Shown piece by piece: positions 43,685-52,146 of a stretch of DNA of 64,000 nucleotides (the stretch's first letter is position 1; every line of letters starts with the position of its first letter). The notes beneath the pieces are model-generated. The model saw only the letters and a program-made list of their open reading frames with translations. It was not told the origin of the DNA and ran no database searches. This DNA is from Mycolicibacterium grossiae (GTDB lineage: Bacteria; Actinomycetota; Actinomycetes; Mycobacteriales; Mycobacteriaceae), in contig NZ_CP043474.1 of the NCBI RefSeq assembly GCF_008329645.1, positions 62,001 through 126,000 of the forward strand. The letters are read 5' to 3'. Both the position numbers and the translations under genes were made by a program.

Positions 43685-43764
43685 TTACCTGCTCCTCGCG
43701 TCCGCGTCATCGTCTCTGCTCCTCGCGTCCGCGTCATAGTCTCTGCTCCTCGCGTCCGCGTCAT
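43681..43764 (-). CDS. 27-residue minigene made of three 9-codon repeats, coupling purN to purH
   Basis: ATG overlaps the purN stop (ATGA) and its own TGA overlaps the purH ATG (ATGA). The product is three copies of MTRTRGAET with a changed last unit ending GAGK. Each unit contains a Shine-Dalgarno (CGAGGAG) ahead of the next ATG, so ribosomes can be handed along. The arrangement is that described for mycobacterial interspersed repetitive units (MIRU) in M. tuberculosis. The peptide may have no function beyond coupling. Confidence 0.6.
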   Translation of the reverse strand: MTRTRGAETMTRTRGAETMTRTRGAGK

Positions 43765-43765
43765 C
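43689..43765. repeat. 27-bp tandem repeat, about 2.9 copies (MIRU-like)
   Basis: Three copies starting at 43689, 43716 and 43743, differing by one base between the first two. The period is a multiple of three, so copy-number change would keep the minigene frame open. The unit shares CGCGA(A/G)GAGCAGAG with the repeat at 52.1 kb. Confidence 0.9.
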
Positions 43766-44390
43766 CCAGCGACGCCCTTCGCCCCGTCCACGTCACACCT
43801 CGCGTCGCCATCGCCGCGAGCACCTCCACCAACAAGCGCCGTTCGACGACCTTGATGCGCTCGTGCAGCGTCCCCTCGTCGTCGTCCTCGTGCACCGGCA
43901 CCGCCTCCTGCGCCAGGATCGGCCCGGTGTCGACGCCGGCGTCGACCAGGTGCACGCTGCATCCCGTGACGCGCACGCCGTAGGCCAGCGCGTCGGGCAC
44001 CGCGTGCGCACCGGGGAAGGCCGGGAGCAGCGCGGGATGGGTGTTGACGACGCGGCCGGCGAAGCGCGAGAGGAACTGCGGACCAAGGATCTTCATGAAG
44101 CCGGCCGAGACCACCAGATCGGGCTGGTGCTCGGCGGTGGCCGCCGTGATCGCGGTGTCCCACGCGTCGCGGTCGGCGTGGTCGCCGAGGCGCGTGGTGT
44201 AGCCGGGCACTCCGGCGTCGGACGCCACCTGCAGCGCGCGGCACGGGCGGTCGGTTCCGACGGCGACGACGCGCGCGGGGTAGTCGCCCACGGCGGCCCG
44301 AAGCAGCGATTCCAGCAGCGAGCCCGTCCCCGATGCGAGGACCACGAGTCGCGCGGGCGCACTCGGGGGGACGCGGAGCGGGGGCTGCAC
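43761..44390 (-). CDS. purN: phosphoribosylglycinamide formyltransferase (GART)
   Basis: A 209-aa enzyme transferring formyl from 10-formyl-THF to GAR. It begins QPPLRVPPSAPARLVVLASG with GTGSLLESLL following. The catalytic Asn and His lie in RVVNTHPALLPAFPGAHAV, and the Asp in VDAGVDTGPILAQEAV. The start is GTG, matching the M. tuberculosis N-terminus; the longer upstream frame lies in the Rv0955-like gene. It forms a pur operon with purH downstream. Confidence 0.95.
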   Translation of the reverse strand: MQPPLRVPPSAPARLVVLASGTGSLLESLLRAAVGDYPARVVAVGTDRPCRALQVASDAGVPGYTTRLGDHADRDAWDTAITAATAEHQPDLVVSAGFMKILGPQFLSRFAGRVVNTHPALLPAFPGAHAVPDALAYGVRVTGCSVHLVDAGVDTGPILAQEAVPVHEDDDEGTLHERIKVVERRLLVEVLAAMATRGVTWTGRRASLG

Positions 44391-44400
44391 GCGAAGCAGC

Positions 44401-45903
44401 CTAATCGGCCGGTCGCCGGTCCTCTCCGCTGGTGCGCCTGGGCCAGCCCGTATCCCCGTCGTCGTCGACGACGAAGTGGGCCTCGGGGTCCTCGTCCGGG
44501 TCGAAGGCCATCGGTTCGCGCGGTGTGAAGGGCGGCGGAGGCGGTGGCGGCTCGAGGTAGTGGCCGACGTCGATCGGCTCGGGGTCGGGCTCCGGCTCTG
44601 GATCGGGCTGCGGCTCGGGTTCCGCTGGACGCCGGCGCGGAGGCGAAGCGAACACCGGCTGGGTCGCCGGCTCGTCGTCGAGGTCGGTCGCGAACGGGTC
44701 GCCGTCGGACGGGCCTGCGGCGGCCTGCAACGCCGGCGCGTCGAGGCCAGGCGCCGGCGCACGCTTGGGCGCGCGCAACCGGCTGACGCCGCCGGTCATG
44801 GCGACCGTCAACCCGCCGATGCCAAGGAACCACAGCAGGATCGCAGGCGCGAACGTCGTCTGGTCGACGCCCACGTCACCGAAGTTGCCGAGCCGGCCGC
44901 CACCGGCGTGGGCCAGCAGCGCGAGGACTGCGGCCGCCAGCACCGACGCGACGACGAGCTTCGCGGCGGCCGCGGCGAGCGGCAGAGGTCGCCGTGCGGA
45001 CTGCTGGCCCACGGCGACCGCCGACGCCGCCGCGACGATGAGCAACGCCACCCAGATCGGCCCCAACGGGGGCGTCGGCAAAGCGGCCAGCACCGGTACG
45101 GCGGGAATGTCACCGCCAAGCACCGTGAACGCGCTGAACGTGGCCAGACCGACGTGCGCGCTGGAGCCGACGGCCACCGCGGCCGTGCCGATCAGCACGT
45201 TGGGGATGTAGAGCACCGACAGCAGCGTGAGGCTGAACTGCCCGAAGACCGAGTCGGTGATGCCGTACAGGTCGTGCATCGTGCTCCAGTGCACGACCAT
45301 CGACCCGACCGCGACCACGCCGGACAGCCCGAGCAGCGTCAGCACGCCCGCGGCGGCGGCACGCCCGGCCTCGGGCAGCCAGCCAGGCACCCAGCGCAGC
45401 GCCGTCAACCGGCGTTCGGTGCGCAACCACACCCCGATCAGCGCTCCCGCGGCGTGAACGGCGAGGACGCCGCCGAAGGCGCGCAGCGCGCTGGGCGTCT
45501 GCAGTTCGGTGAGCACCGACGACGCGTCGTGGATGACCGCCAGCGCCAGCGCCGCGATCAGCAGCGGGCCGCCCAGCGCCGAGGCCACGACCCAGCGGAT
45601 GACGAACCACGATGCCTGCGGCGCAATGGCCGCGGACGTGGTCCGCGCCGTTCCCCACACCATCGCGAGCATCGGCAGCAGCGGCATGACGCCCAGCTCG
45701 CGGCCGCCGATGGACACCGGCACCTGGTGCACGCCGAGCCACATGCTGGCGATGGCCCCGAACGTGCCGGTCATGTCGCTGTTGGCGATGACCAGCTGCA
45801 GCAGGACGACGGCCGCGATGACCACCAACGCCACCACCGACGGCCCGAACGCGACCCTCAGCAGGTCGCGGGCCTGGCGGGTGCCGACGGGGCGGTTGGT
45901 CAC
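44401..45903 (-). CDS. polytopic membrane protein (DUF6350, Rv0955-like)
   Basis: A 500-aa protein with about ten membrane helices between residues 10 and 360, then an acidic, proline-rich cytoplasmic tail (a seven-proline run and PEPE repeats). The chosen GTG ([16 protein letters not shown]) follows an AGGAG at a good distance; two earlier GTGs are possible. Located as in M. tuberculosis between purN and the Rv0954 homologue. No transporter family is recognised; function unknown. Confidence 0.82.
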   Translation of the reverse strand: MTNRPVGTRQARDLLRVAFGPSVVALVVIAAVVLLQLVIANSDMTGTFGAIASMWLGVHQVPVSIGGRELGVMPLLPMLAMVWGTARTTSAAIAPQASWFVIRWVVASALGGPLLIAALALAVIHDASSVLTELQTPSALRAFGGVLAVHAAGALIGVWLRTERRLTALRWVPGWLPEAGRAAAAGVLTLLGLSGVVAVGSMVVHWSTMHDLYGITDSVFGQFSLTLLSVLYIPNVLIGTAAVAVGSSAHVGLATFSAFTVLGGDIPAVPVLAALPTPPLGPIWVALLIVAAASAVAVGQQSARRPLPLAAAAAKLVVASVLAAAVLALLAHAGGGRLGNFGDVGVDQTTFAPAILLWFLGIGGLTVAMTGGVSRLRAPKRAPAPGLDAPALQAAAGPSDGDPFATDLDDEPATQPVFASPPRRRPAEPEPQPDPEPEPDPEPIDVGHYLEPPPPPPPFTPREPMAFDPDEDPEAHFVVDDDGDTGWPRRTSGEDRRPAD

Positions 45904-45964
45904 TGGACGGGTCACTCCTCGCGCGGCCGGGTGCACGCGCGATGCGGATGCGCGCCGCTAGAGA

Positions 45965-46945
45965 CTACGACGACGAAGGACCGCCCTGGGACGACGCGCC
46001 CTGCTGTGTCTGCGGCTGGCTCGACTGCTGCGTCGGCGGTGCGTGCGTGGCCTGCGGACCCGTGTCGGCCGAGTCGCCCGGGGGCTGCGGCGGGCTGTAC
46101 GCCGGGAAGCCGGTGGGCGGAGTCGGCGGGCCATTGTGCTGGCCGGGCTGTCCGGGCTGTCCCTGCTGACCGGGCTGGCCCTGCTGCCCGAGCTGGCCCT
46201 GCTGCCCGAGCTGGCCGCTCTGCGGCGCGGCGCCGAAGCCGCCGGTGTGCTGCTGGCCGTAGCCGTACTGCGGAGGGTAGCCACCGGGACGCTGCTGCTG
46301 GCCGGTGTGCTGCTGCTGGCCGGGAGCGCCGTAGTACTGCGGCGCGCCGTAGCCGCCGTAGGGCTGCTGCTGGTCGTAGCGCTGCTTGGGCTCCGGGGCG
46401 GTGATGATGCCGGAGTCCAGCAGCAGGTTGCTGATGGCGGCGGCGGCCTGCAGGAACGCCAGCACCGCGATGGTGATCAGCGCCCATCCGGCCGACGTGC
46501 CCGAGGCGGTGCCGACGAGCTGCAGCAGCAGCGCGAGGAAGCCGAACACCGAGAGCACGGCGACGATCGCGTGCCGCGGCTTCTGCCGGGGCAGCGCACC
46601 GACGCCGGCGATCAGCGCGCCGAGCAGCAGCGCCACCAGCGCCAGTCCACCGCCGGACGTGAACACGGCACCGCCGGTCAGCTTCTGCGTCGGGAGGTTG
46701 AACGCCTCCTGCGGCAGGCCGGGGAACTCCCCGATCGCGCTGGACAGGTTGATGGTGAAGATGGGGCCGAAGCTGACCAGGTACGCCGCGAGGCCGAAGA
46801 CGGCGACCGCGATGCTCAAGTACAGCGGCAGCTTGCTCGATCCGGTCGCTGCCGGGTCGGCCGGCTTGGCGAATTGCTGCGTAGGCGCCGAGAACTGCGT
46901 CGTCGGCGCGGGCGGGTAACCGGGGTTACCGGGCGGGTAGCTCAT
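45965..46945 (-). CDS. membrane protein DUF5336 (Rv0954-like)
   Basis: A 326-aa protein with four membrane helices (about residues 40-60, 95-115, 125-145 and 155-180) and a long C-terminal tail rich in Gln, Gly and Pro, including QLGQQGQ/QPGQQGQ repeats. The N-terminus MSYPPGNPGYPPAP is also proline-rich. M. tuberculosis Rv0954 has been linked to the cell-division complex. ATG with AGGAGAGG upstream. Two palindromic repeats lie in the gap behind it. Confidence 0.85.
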   Translation of the reverse strand: MSYPPGNPGYPPAPTTQFSAPTQQFAKPADPAATGSSKLPLYLSIAVAVFGLAAYLVSFGPIFTINLSSAIGEFPGLPQEAFNLPTQKLTGGAVFTSGGGLALVALLLGALIAGVGALPRQKPRHAIVAVLSVFGFLALLLQLVGTASGTSAGWALITIAVLAFLQAAAAISNLLLDSGIITAPEPKQRYDQQQPYGGYGAPQYYGAPGQQQHTGQQQRPGGYPPQYGYGQQHTGGFGAAPQSGQLGQQGQLGQQGQPGQQGQPGQPGQHNGPPTPPTGFPAYSPPQPPGDSADTGPQATHAPPTQQSSQPQTQQGASSQGGPSSS

Positions 46946-47008
46946 GACCTCTCCTGTGCTCCTCGATTCGGCTACCCACGCTAGCGCACGACCCTGGCGG
47001 CTCCGCCG

Positions 47009-47064
47009 GCCTCGGTGGGTGGCCCACTCCCCTCGCGCCTCGGTGGGTGACCCACTTCCCTCCG
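47009..47064. repeat. two tandem 28-bp repeats, each with a palindrome
   Basis: GCCTCGGTGGGT starts both copies. Each contains GTGGGT-G-GCCCAC or GTGGGT-G-ACCCAC, a 13-base palindrome. They lie upstream of the Rv0954-like gene and downstream of the SfnG-like gene, so they may be operators, a terminator, or both. Confidence 0.75.
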
Positions 47065-47081
47065 CGCCGACGACCGCCGAG

Positions 47082-48221
47082 TCACGCCGGGACGAGCACC
47101 GGGCGGTCGTTCGAATCCTCCTCGGCTGCCTCGATGTCGCGCACCAGCGGCAGCACGCGCTGCCCGAAGTACTCGATCTCCTCCTGGAAGTGCAGGAAGC
47201 CGCCGAGGATCAGGTCGACGCCGCGCTTGCGGTAGGCCGCGATGCGCTCGGCGATCTGCTCGGGCGTGCCGATGAGCTGCGTGCGGAAGCCGTCGTTGTA
47301 CTGCACCAGGTCCTCGAACGAGGAGTCCGCCCACATGCCCTTCTTGTCGGCGGTCGAGGCCCCGGCCTGCTGGACGGCGCCGCGGAAGCCTTCGACGGCC
47401 GGCCGGTTGGCCTTCGCGATGATCTCGCGCAGCGTCTCGCGGGCCTCCTTCTCGGTGTCGCGGGCGATGATGAAGCCGTTGAGCCCGACCTTCACCTCGC
47501 GGTCCACGCTGCGGGCGTGGTCGCGCACGTCGACCACCTGCTCGGTGATCCCGTCGAAGTCCTTGCCGTTGGAGAAGTACCAGTCGGCATACAGGCCGCC
47601 GTTGCGCCGCGCAGCGGTGGAGTTGCCGCCCTGGAAGATCTCCGGGTTGGGCCGCTCGGGCGAATTGGCGGGCTTGGGCTTCAGGGTGAAGTCGTGGATG
47701 CGGTAGAAGTCGCCGCGGAAGTCGACGTCGTCCTCGGTCCAGATCTTGCGGAGCACCTGCAGGAATTCGGCGCTGCGGCGGTAGCGCTCGTCGTGTTCGA
47801 GCCACGGCTCGCCGAGGTGGGTGAACTCGTCCTTGAACCAGCCCGAGACGACGTTCACCGCGAAGCGCCCGCCCGAGAGCTGGTCGGCGGTCGCACCGAG
47901 CTTGGCCAGCACTCCGGGCTGCCACAGCCCGGGGTGCACCGCGGCGATCACCTTGAGCCGCTCTGTCGCGAGCAGCAGCGCGAGGCTGAAGCTCGTCGAC
48001 TCGTGCTGGTATTCGGCGCCGTAGCTGGCCTCGTAGCGCACCTGGCTCAGGGCGTACTCGAAGCCGTTGTTCTCGGCGGTCTGCGCGAGTTTGCGGTTGT
48101 AGTCGTAGTTCCAGTCGGTGCGCTGCTCGATGTCGCTCGTCACCAGGCCGCCGCTGACGTTGGGCACCCAGTAGGCGAAGGACACGTGGTCGGCGATGCG
48201 TTCGGTCGTCATGGTGGCCAT
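47082..48221 (-). CDS. sfnG: FMNH2-dependent dimethyl sulfone monooxygenase-like protein (SfnG type)
   Basis: A 379-aa luciferase-like monooxygenase. The block FAYWVPNVSGGLVTSDIEQR, followed by TDWNYDYNRKLAQ, is the SfnG signature. YALSQVRYEASYGAEYQHES, GRFAVNVVSGWFKDEFTHLG and EPWLEHDERYRRS continue the match. SfnG converts dimethyl sulfone to methanesulfinate, giving sulfur from organosulfonates. ATG used; another ATG three codons later is equally possible. An inverted repeat lies 33 bases upstream. No flavin reductase gene is adjacent. Confidence 0.88.
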   Translation of the reverse strand: MATMTTERIADHVSFAYWVPNVSGGLVTSDIEQRTDWNYDYNRKLAQTAENNGFEYALSQVRYEASYGAEYQHESTSFSLALLLATERLKVIAAVHPGLWQPGVLAKLGATADQLSGGRFAVNVVSGWFKDEFTHLGEPWLEHDERYRRSAEFLQVLRKIWTEDDVDFRGDFYRIHDFTLKPKPANSPERPNPEIFQGGNSTAARRNGGLYADWYFSNGKDFDGITEQVVDVRDHARSVDREVKVGLNGFIIARDTEKEARETLREIIAKANRPAVEGFRGAVQQAGASTADKKGMWADSSFEDLVQYNDGFRTQLIGTPEQIAERIAAYRKRGVDLILGGFLHFQEEIEYFGQRVLPLVRDIEAAEEDSNDRPVLVPA

Positions 48222-48253
48222 CCCAGCAATCGCCACCAGGGCCGTCACGGGAA

Positions 48254-48270
48254 ACGATCTGACGGATCGT
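48254..48270. promoter_or_regulatory. inverted repeat upstream of the SfnG-like gene
   Basis: ACGATC and GATCGT, five bases apart, in the divergent promoter region; the size and symmetry suit a dimeric repressor. No consensus recognised. Confidence 0.4.
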
Positions 48271-48364
48271 AATGACGCGACCGGGTCGCACCCCGGGTGC
48301 CGAGGCGTTCAACTTCGCCGCAGCACGCCCGCGCTCACCTGCGCGGCACCTTGCGCTCGATGAC

Positions 48365-48378
48365 TGAAACACGTTCTA
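48365..48378. promoter_or_regulatory. KstR-type operator
   Basis: TGAAACACGTTCTA fits the KstR pattern TNNAACNNGTTNNA exactly, 9 bases before the ATG of the F420-type oxidoreductase. KstR represses cholesterol and related lipid catabolism in mycobacteria. Confidence 0.72.
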
Positions 48379-48387
48379 ATTCAGCGC

Positions 48388-49236
48388 ATGGACTACGGGC
48401 TCGTTCTCTTCACCAGCGACCGCGGGATCGCACCGGCGTCGGCCGCCAAGCTCGCCGACGACCACGGCTTCACCACGTTCTACGTGCCCGAGCACACGCA
48501 CATCCCGATCAAGCGGGAGGCCGCGCACCCGACCACCGGTGACGAGACGCTGCCCGACGACCGCTACATGCGGACGCTGGACCCCTGGGTGTCGCTGGGT
48601 GCGGCGTCGGCCGTGACGACCCGCGTGCGGCTGTCCACGGCCGTCGCCCTGCCCGTCGAGCACGACTGCATCACGCTGGCCAAGTCGATCGCCACGCTCG
48701 ACCACCTCTCCGGCGGTCGGGTGTCCCTCGGCGTCGGCTTCGGCTGGAACACCGACGAGCTGGCCGATCACAACGTGCCGCCGGGCCGGCGCCGCACGAT
48801 GCTGCGCGAGTACCTCGAGGCGATGCGGGCGCTGTGGACGCAGGAGGAGGCGGAGTACCACGGCGAGTTCGTGAACTTCGGCCCGTCCTGGGCGTGGCCG
48901 AAGCCGGTGCAGGCGCACGTGCCCGTCCTCGTCGGCGCCGCCGGCACGGAGAAGAACTTCAAGTGGATCGCGAAGTCCGCCGACGGGTGGATCACCACGC
49001 CGCGTGACTTCGACATCGACGCACCCGTGAAGCTGCTGCAGGACACCTGGTCGGACGCCGGGCGCGACGGCGCACCGCAGATCGTCGCGCTCGACTTCAA
49101 GCCCGATCCCGACAAGCTCGCCCGCTGGGCGGATCTCGGTGTCACCGAGGTGCTGTTCGGGCTGCCGGACAAGTCCGAGGCCGACGTCGCCGCCTACGTC
49201 GAGCGGCTCGCCGGCAAGCTCGCCGCGCTGGTCTGA
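48388..49236 (+). CDS. LLM-class F420-dependent oxidoreductase (Rv0953c-like)
   Basis: A 282-aa TIM-barrel luciferase-like oxidoreductase; mycobacterial relatives use F420. Family blocks: FTTFYVPEHTHIPI, VALPVEHDCITLAKSIATLD, HLSGGRVSLGVGFGWNTDE and HVPVLVGAAGTEKNFKWIA. ATG start within a few bases of a KstR-type box, so transcription is probably leaderless or short-leader and steroid-responsive. A long hairpin separates it from the convergent thiolase gene. Confidence 0.88.
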   Translation: MDYGLVLFTSDRGIAPASAAKLADDHGFTTFYVPEHTHIPIKREAAHPTTGDETLPDDRYMRTLDPWVSLGAASAVTTRVRLSTAVALPVEHDCITLAKSIATLDHLSGGRVSLGVGFGWNTDELADHNVPPGRRRTMLREYLEAMRALWTQEEAEYHGEFVNFGPSWAWPKPVQAHVPVLVGAAGTEKNFKWIAKSADGWITTPRDFDIDAPVKLLQDTWSDAGRDGAPQIVALDFKPDPDKLARWADLGVTEVLFGLPDKSEADVAAYVERLAGKLAALV

Positions 49237-49245
49237 CGCCTTCTC

Positions 49246-49305
49246 GCCGAGCCTGCTGCGAGATCGCGTTTCGGCGGCGCGGCGCGATCTGGCAGCAGTC
49301 TCGGC
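49246..49305. terminator. bidirectional hairpin between oxidoreductase and thiolase genes
   Basis: GCCGAG-CTGCTGC-AGATCGCG pairs with CGCGATCT-GCAGCAG-CTCGGC over about 23 bp with a few mismatches, around a 14-base loop, between convergent stops. Confidence 0.75.
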
Positions 49306-49324
49306 ACCGGGGGCGGGCGCCCCG

Positions 49325-50866
49325 CTAGGCGAGCGTCGCGCGGTTGATGCCGTCCTCGTGCGACGTGACGGCGATGGCCGCGCCGAGCGGGTCGCCGTCG
49401 GTCAGCAACGACACCAGCGCGGCGTCGGTGCCCAGCGCCATGAAGCGGGTGCCGTCGGCGTCGAGCCGGCCGATGATGACCCCCGTGGTCTCTGGCCAGT
49501 CGTAGCGCACTGAATACGTCTCGATCGTTCCCGTGCCCACGGCGTGCCGGGTGACGCCGACGGTGGGCAGCGCGGCGATGTCGGCCTGCAGCTCCCTGCT
49601 GCGGTCGGCGGTCCAGCCGGTGGGCGTGGTCGAGTACACGCCGACGGAGTACTTGCTCATGACGCCGCCGTTGGCGCCGACGAGGCCGTAGGCGCCGGGG
49701 GCGTCGCGCATCGCGGCGACGGTCTCGGCGATGCCGTGCAGCGAGTAGCTGTTCCCCGGGCCGCCGAAGTAGGGCAGGCCGCCGGTCAGGGTGAGGCCAC
49801 GCGGATCGTCGGGGGCGAGACCGAACTCGTCGCACACCGCGAACACCGGGAACGGAAAGCAGCTGTACAGGTCGAAGGTCGCGACGTCGTCGATGCCGAT
49901 GCCGGCTACGCGCAGCGCCTCGGCCACCGCCTGGCGCGCCGAGACACTGATGCTCAGATCGACGCGGTCGAGCAGGTCCTGCTCGGTCTGATCGGCGTGC
50001 CCGTGGAGGAACACCCACTTCTCCTCGGGCACCCCGAGCCGACGGGCGGCCGCGACCGATGCGACGAGCACCGCGGCGCCCTGGTTGACGGTGTCGCGCG
50101 CCACCAGCAGCCGCGGGTACGGGTCGCAGATCATGCGGTTGTCGTCGGTGACCGTGACGATCTCCTCGACCGAACGCTCCACCGGCGACGACGAATACGG
50201 GTTCTTCGCCGCGACCTTGGAGAACGGCGCGAACAGCTCCGCCATCCGGCGGCGGTACTCCGCGACGCCGAGGCCGAGACGCGCACGACGGGCGTTGTCC
50301 AGCAGCCCGTACTGCACCGGCGCGCCGGTCAGCCCGTGCGACGCGGTGTAGTCGCTCATGTACTGCTCGAAGCCGTAGCCGCGGTCCTCGAGCTGGCCGC
50401 CGACCGTCTCGCCGTGATCGGGCTTGTCACTCGCCTGGGCACGGCTGAAGGTCTTGAGCGTCGAGCCGTTCTCCGAGCCGAGGATCAGCGCGACGTCGAC
50501 GTCGCCGCGGGCGATCTCGCCGGCGAACTCCGTCGTCACCTTCTGCGAGCCGTTCCCGCCGATGGGTTCCAGCACCGCCCGCGCCGGGTCGGCGCCGATG
50601 CGTCCCGCGACCGACCGCACGTAGTTGTCCGAGGCGCCGAGTGGCGGATCGGTGAAGGGCGTGCAGATCTCGAACTGGCGCAGACCGACCATGACCTCGA
50701 CGGCTGCGGCGACGTCGGCGGCCGGTGCGCCGGTGTCGGACAGCGCGGCGCGCGCGGCCTCGGTCGCGAGGTCCACCGCGGACATCCCCCGGTAACCGGG
50801 GTCGTCGAGCCGCTCGGTGAACTGACCGACGCCGATGATGACGGGGGTGTGCGGGTCGACCTGCAT
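49325..50866 (-). CDS. thiolase-superfamily acetyl-CoA acetyltransferase-like protein
   Basis: A 513-aa thiolase/SCP-x-like protein. It begins TPVIIGVGQFTERLDDP. The nucleophilic-Cys loop, usually 'N..CaSG', reads PIGGNGSQKV, so Asn105 takes the Cys position. Later motifs are present: FLHGHADQTEQDLL, FDLYSCFPFPVFAV and GGLPYFGGPGNSYSLHGIAE. ATG with a strong AGGAGG upstream. A KstR-like site lies 34 bases before the start. It may act on a steroid side-chain or ring acyl-CoA as a non-classical thiolase, hydratase or partner subunit. Not in this position in M. tuberculosis. Confidence 0.82.
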   Translation of the reverse strand: MQVDPHTPVIIGVGQFTERLDDPGYRGMSAVDLATEAARAALSDTGAPAADVAAAVEVMVGLRQFEICTPFTDPPLGASDNYVRSVAGRIGADPARAVLEPIGGNGSQKVTTEFAGEIARGDVDVALILGSENGSTLKTFSRAQASDKPDHGETVGGQLEDRGYGFEQYMSDYTASHGLTGAPVQYGLLDNARRARLGLGVAEYRRRMAELFAPFSKVAAKNPYSSSPVERSVEEIVTVTDDNRMICDPYPRLLVARDTVNQGAAVLVASVAAARRLGVPEEKWVFLHGHADQTEQDLLDRVDLSISVSARQAVAEALRVAGIGIDDVATFDLYSCFPFPVFAVCDEFGLAPDDPRGLTLTGGLPYFGGPGNSYSLHGIAETVAAMRDAPGAYGLVGANGGVMSKYSVGVYSTTPTGWTADRSRELQADIAALPTVGVTRHAVGTGTIETYSVRYDWPETTGVIIGRLDADGTRFMALGTDAALVSLLTDGDPLGAAIAVTSHEDGINRATLA

Positions 50867-50899
50867 GACGAGCCTCCTGACGTTGCTTCGTCAGGCTAA

Positions 50900-50913
50900 T
50901 GGAACGTGTTCTC
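50900..50913. promoter_or_regulatory. KstR-like operator (one mismatch)
   Basis: TGGAACGTGTTCTC: the AAC-NN-GTT core is intact, but the last base of TNNAACNNGTTNNA is C instead of A. It lies 34 bases before the thiolase ATG. Confidence 0.6.
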
Positions 50914-50944
50914 GTTTTCCCACCGGCATCCGATGTACGCCTGA

Positions 50945-50976
50945 TCTGACGTACAACATCACTGGTGTACGTCAGA
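50945..50976. promoter_or_regulatory. perfect 11-bp inverted repeat before the ATPase module
   Basis: TCTGACGTACA and TGTACGTCAGA with a 10-base spacer, ending 21 bases before the first ATPase ATG. A full helical turn separates the arms, as expected for a dimeric DNA-binding protein. Both module proteins end in winged-helix-like domains and could bind it. Confidence 0.7.
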
Positions 50977-50997
50977 CCGGTTGAGTATCTTGTGCTC

Positions 50998-52146
50998 ATG
51001 TGGCCGCCCCGTCCGATGTCGCTGGTGGTGGGCGGCATCGTCCCGCCGGAGGACGTCGTGGGCCGGGTTCGCGAGGCCGAGGAGGTGCTCGCCTCGCTGA
51101 CGGCCTCGGGCGCGGTGCTCGTCGGTGACCGCAGGCACGGCAAGACATCGCTGTCCCGGCTGGTACAGCGGATGGCCGCCGACCGCGGCGCCGTGGTCGT
51201 GGCCGTCAGCGCCGAACGCGCCACCTACGCCGACTTCGTCGCGGCGCTCACCACCGAGCTGGCCCGGCTCGATCCGTCGTGGGCCCAGGAGCTGGCCCGC
51301 ATCCGGGTGTCGATCACCGCGGGCCCGGTGCGGCTCGAGCGCGACGTCCGCGCCGCCGCCGCGTTCGACGACCTCGTCGACCGGGCCGTTCGCCGCGCCA
51401 AGGACCGGCTGCTCGTCCTGTTCATCGACGAGGTCAGCGTGCTGGCCCGCAACCTCGAGCGCACGGACGCCGGCAGCGGCGACGCGTTCCTGCACGTGCT
51501 GCGCCGGTTGTGGCAGGAGAACCCGGGCCGGATCGCGACGGTGCTGTCCGGCTCGATCGGCTTCCACCACGTCTCCGGGGACGCGCCGAGCACCGTCAAC
51601 GACATCGCGAAGATCGCCGTCGGGCCAATCCGCGCCGACCACGCGACCTATCTCGCCGAGTGCCTCCTGCTGGGCAGCGGCACCGCGACCACCGACCGGC
51701 CGGCGGTCGCCGCCGCGATCGCCGCGGCCGCCGAGAACGTTCCCTACTACATCCAGCACCTCGTCGCGTCGGCACGGAACTCCTGGCACGCCACGGGTGT
51801 GCCGCCGACGCCGGACATCGTCGACCGCCTCGTCGACGAGGCGGTCGACAGCCCCTACGACCCGTGGGACCTGCGGCACTACCGCGACCGGCTGCCGCAC
51901 TACTACGGCGACGACGCGCCGGCCATCGCCAAGCTGCTCGACGTCTACGCCCACGCCGAGGGGCCGTTGGAGGTGGACGTCGCGCTGCAGCGGCTGCGCA
52001 GCGAGGGCAGTTCCATCACCGACCGCGACGCACTGGTCTCGGCTCTCGAGCGCCTCGAGCTGGACCACTACCTCGTCCGCACCGGCACCGCCGACCGGTT
52101 CGCCTCGGCGCTGGTGCGGCGGGCGTGGACGGCGATGCGGCGATGA
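50998..52146 (+). CDS. P-loop ATPase, AAA/STAND-like, of a two-gene module
   Basis: A 382-aa protein resembling the predicted archaeal-type ATPases related to Orc1/Cdc6. Walker A is GDRRHGKT (residues 43-50), Walker B LLVLFIDEVS (about 138-147), and a sensor-like strand is ATVLSGSIGF. The C-terminal part (about 300-380) looks like a winged helix. The ATG is preferred over an upstream GTG because that codon lies inside the inverted repeat. A 21-codon repeat minigene links it to a second ATPase. Function unknown; no transposase, nuclease or toxin domain is seen. Confidence 0.8.
   Translation: MWPPRPMSLVVGGIVPPEDVVGRVREAEEVLASLTASGAVLVGDRRHGKTSLSRLVQRMAADRGAVVVAVSAERATYADFVAALTTELARLDPSWAQELARIRVSITAGPVRLERDVRAAAAFDDLVDRAVRRAKDRLLVLFIDEVSVLARNLERTDAGSGDAFLHVLRRLWQENPGRIATVLSGSIGFHHVSGDAPSTVNDIAKIAVGPIRADHATYLAECLLLGSGTATTDRPAVAAAIAAAAENVPYYIQHLVASARNSWHATGVPPTPDIVDRLVDEAVDSPYDPWDLRHYRDRLPHYYGDDAPAIAKLLDVYAHAEGPLEVDVALQRLRSEGSSITDRDALVSALERLELDHYLVRTGTADRFASALVRRAWTAMRR

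Noticed and set aside
43689..43765. CRISPR array
   Set aside because: The three repeats are directly tandem with no unique spacers, are in frame with a minigene, and have no cas genes nearby.
42092..43855. Plus-strand frame of about 590 codons opposite purH
   Set aside because: Antisense shadow; purH has full family motifs and the plus-strand product has none.
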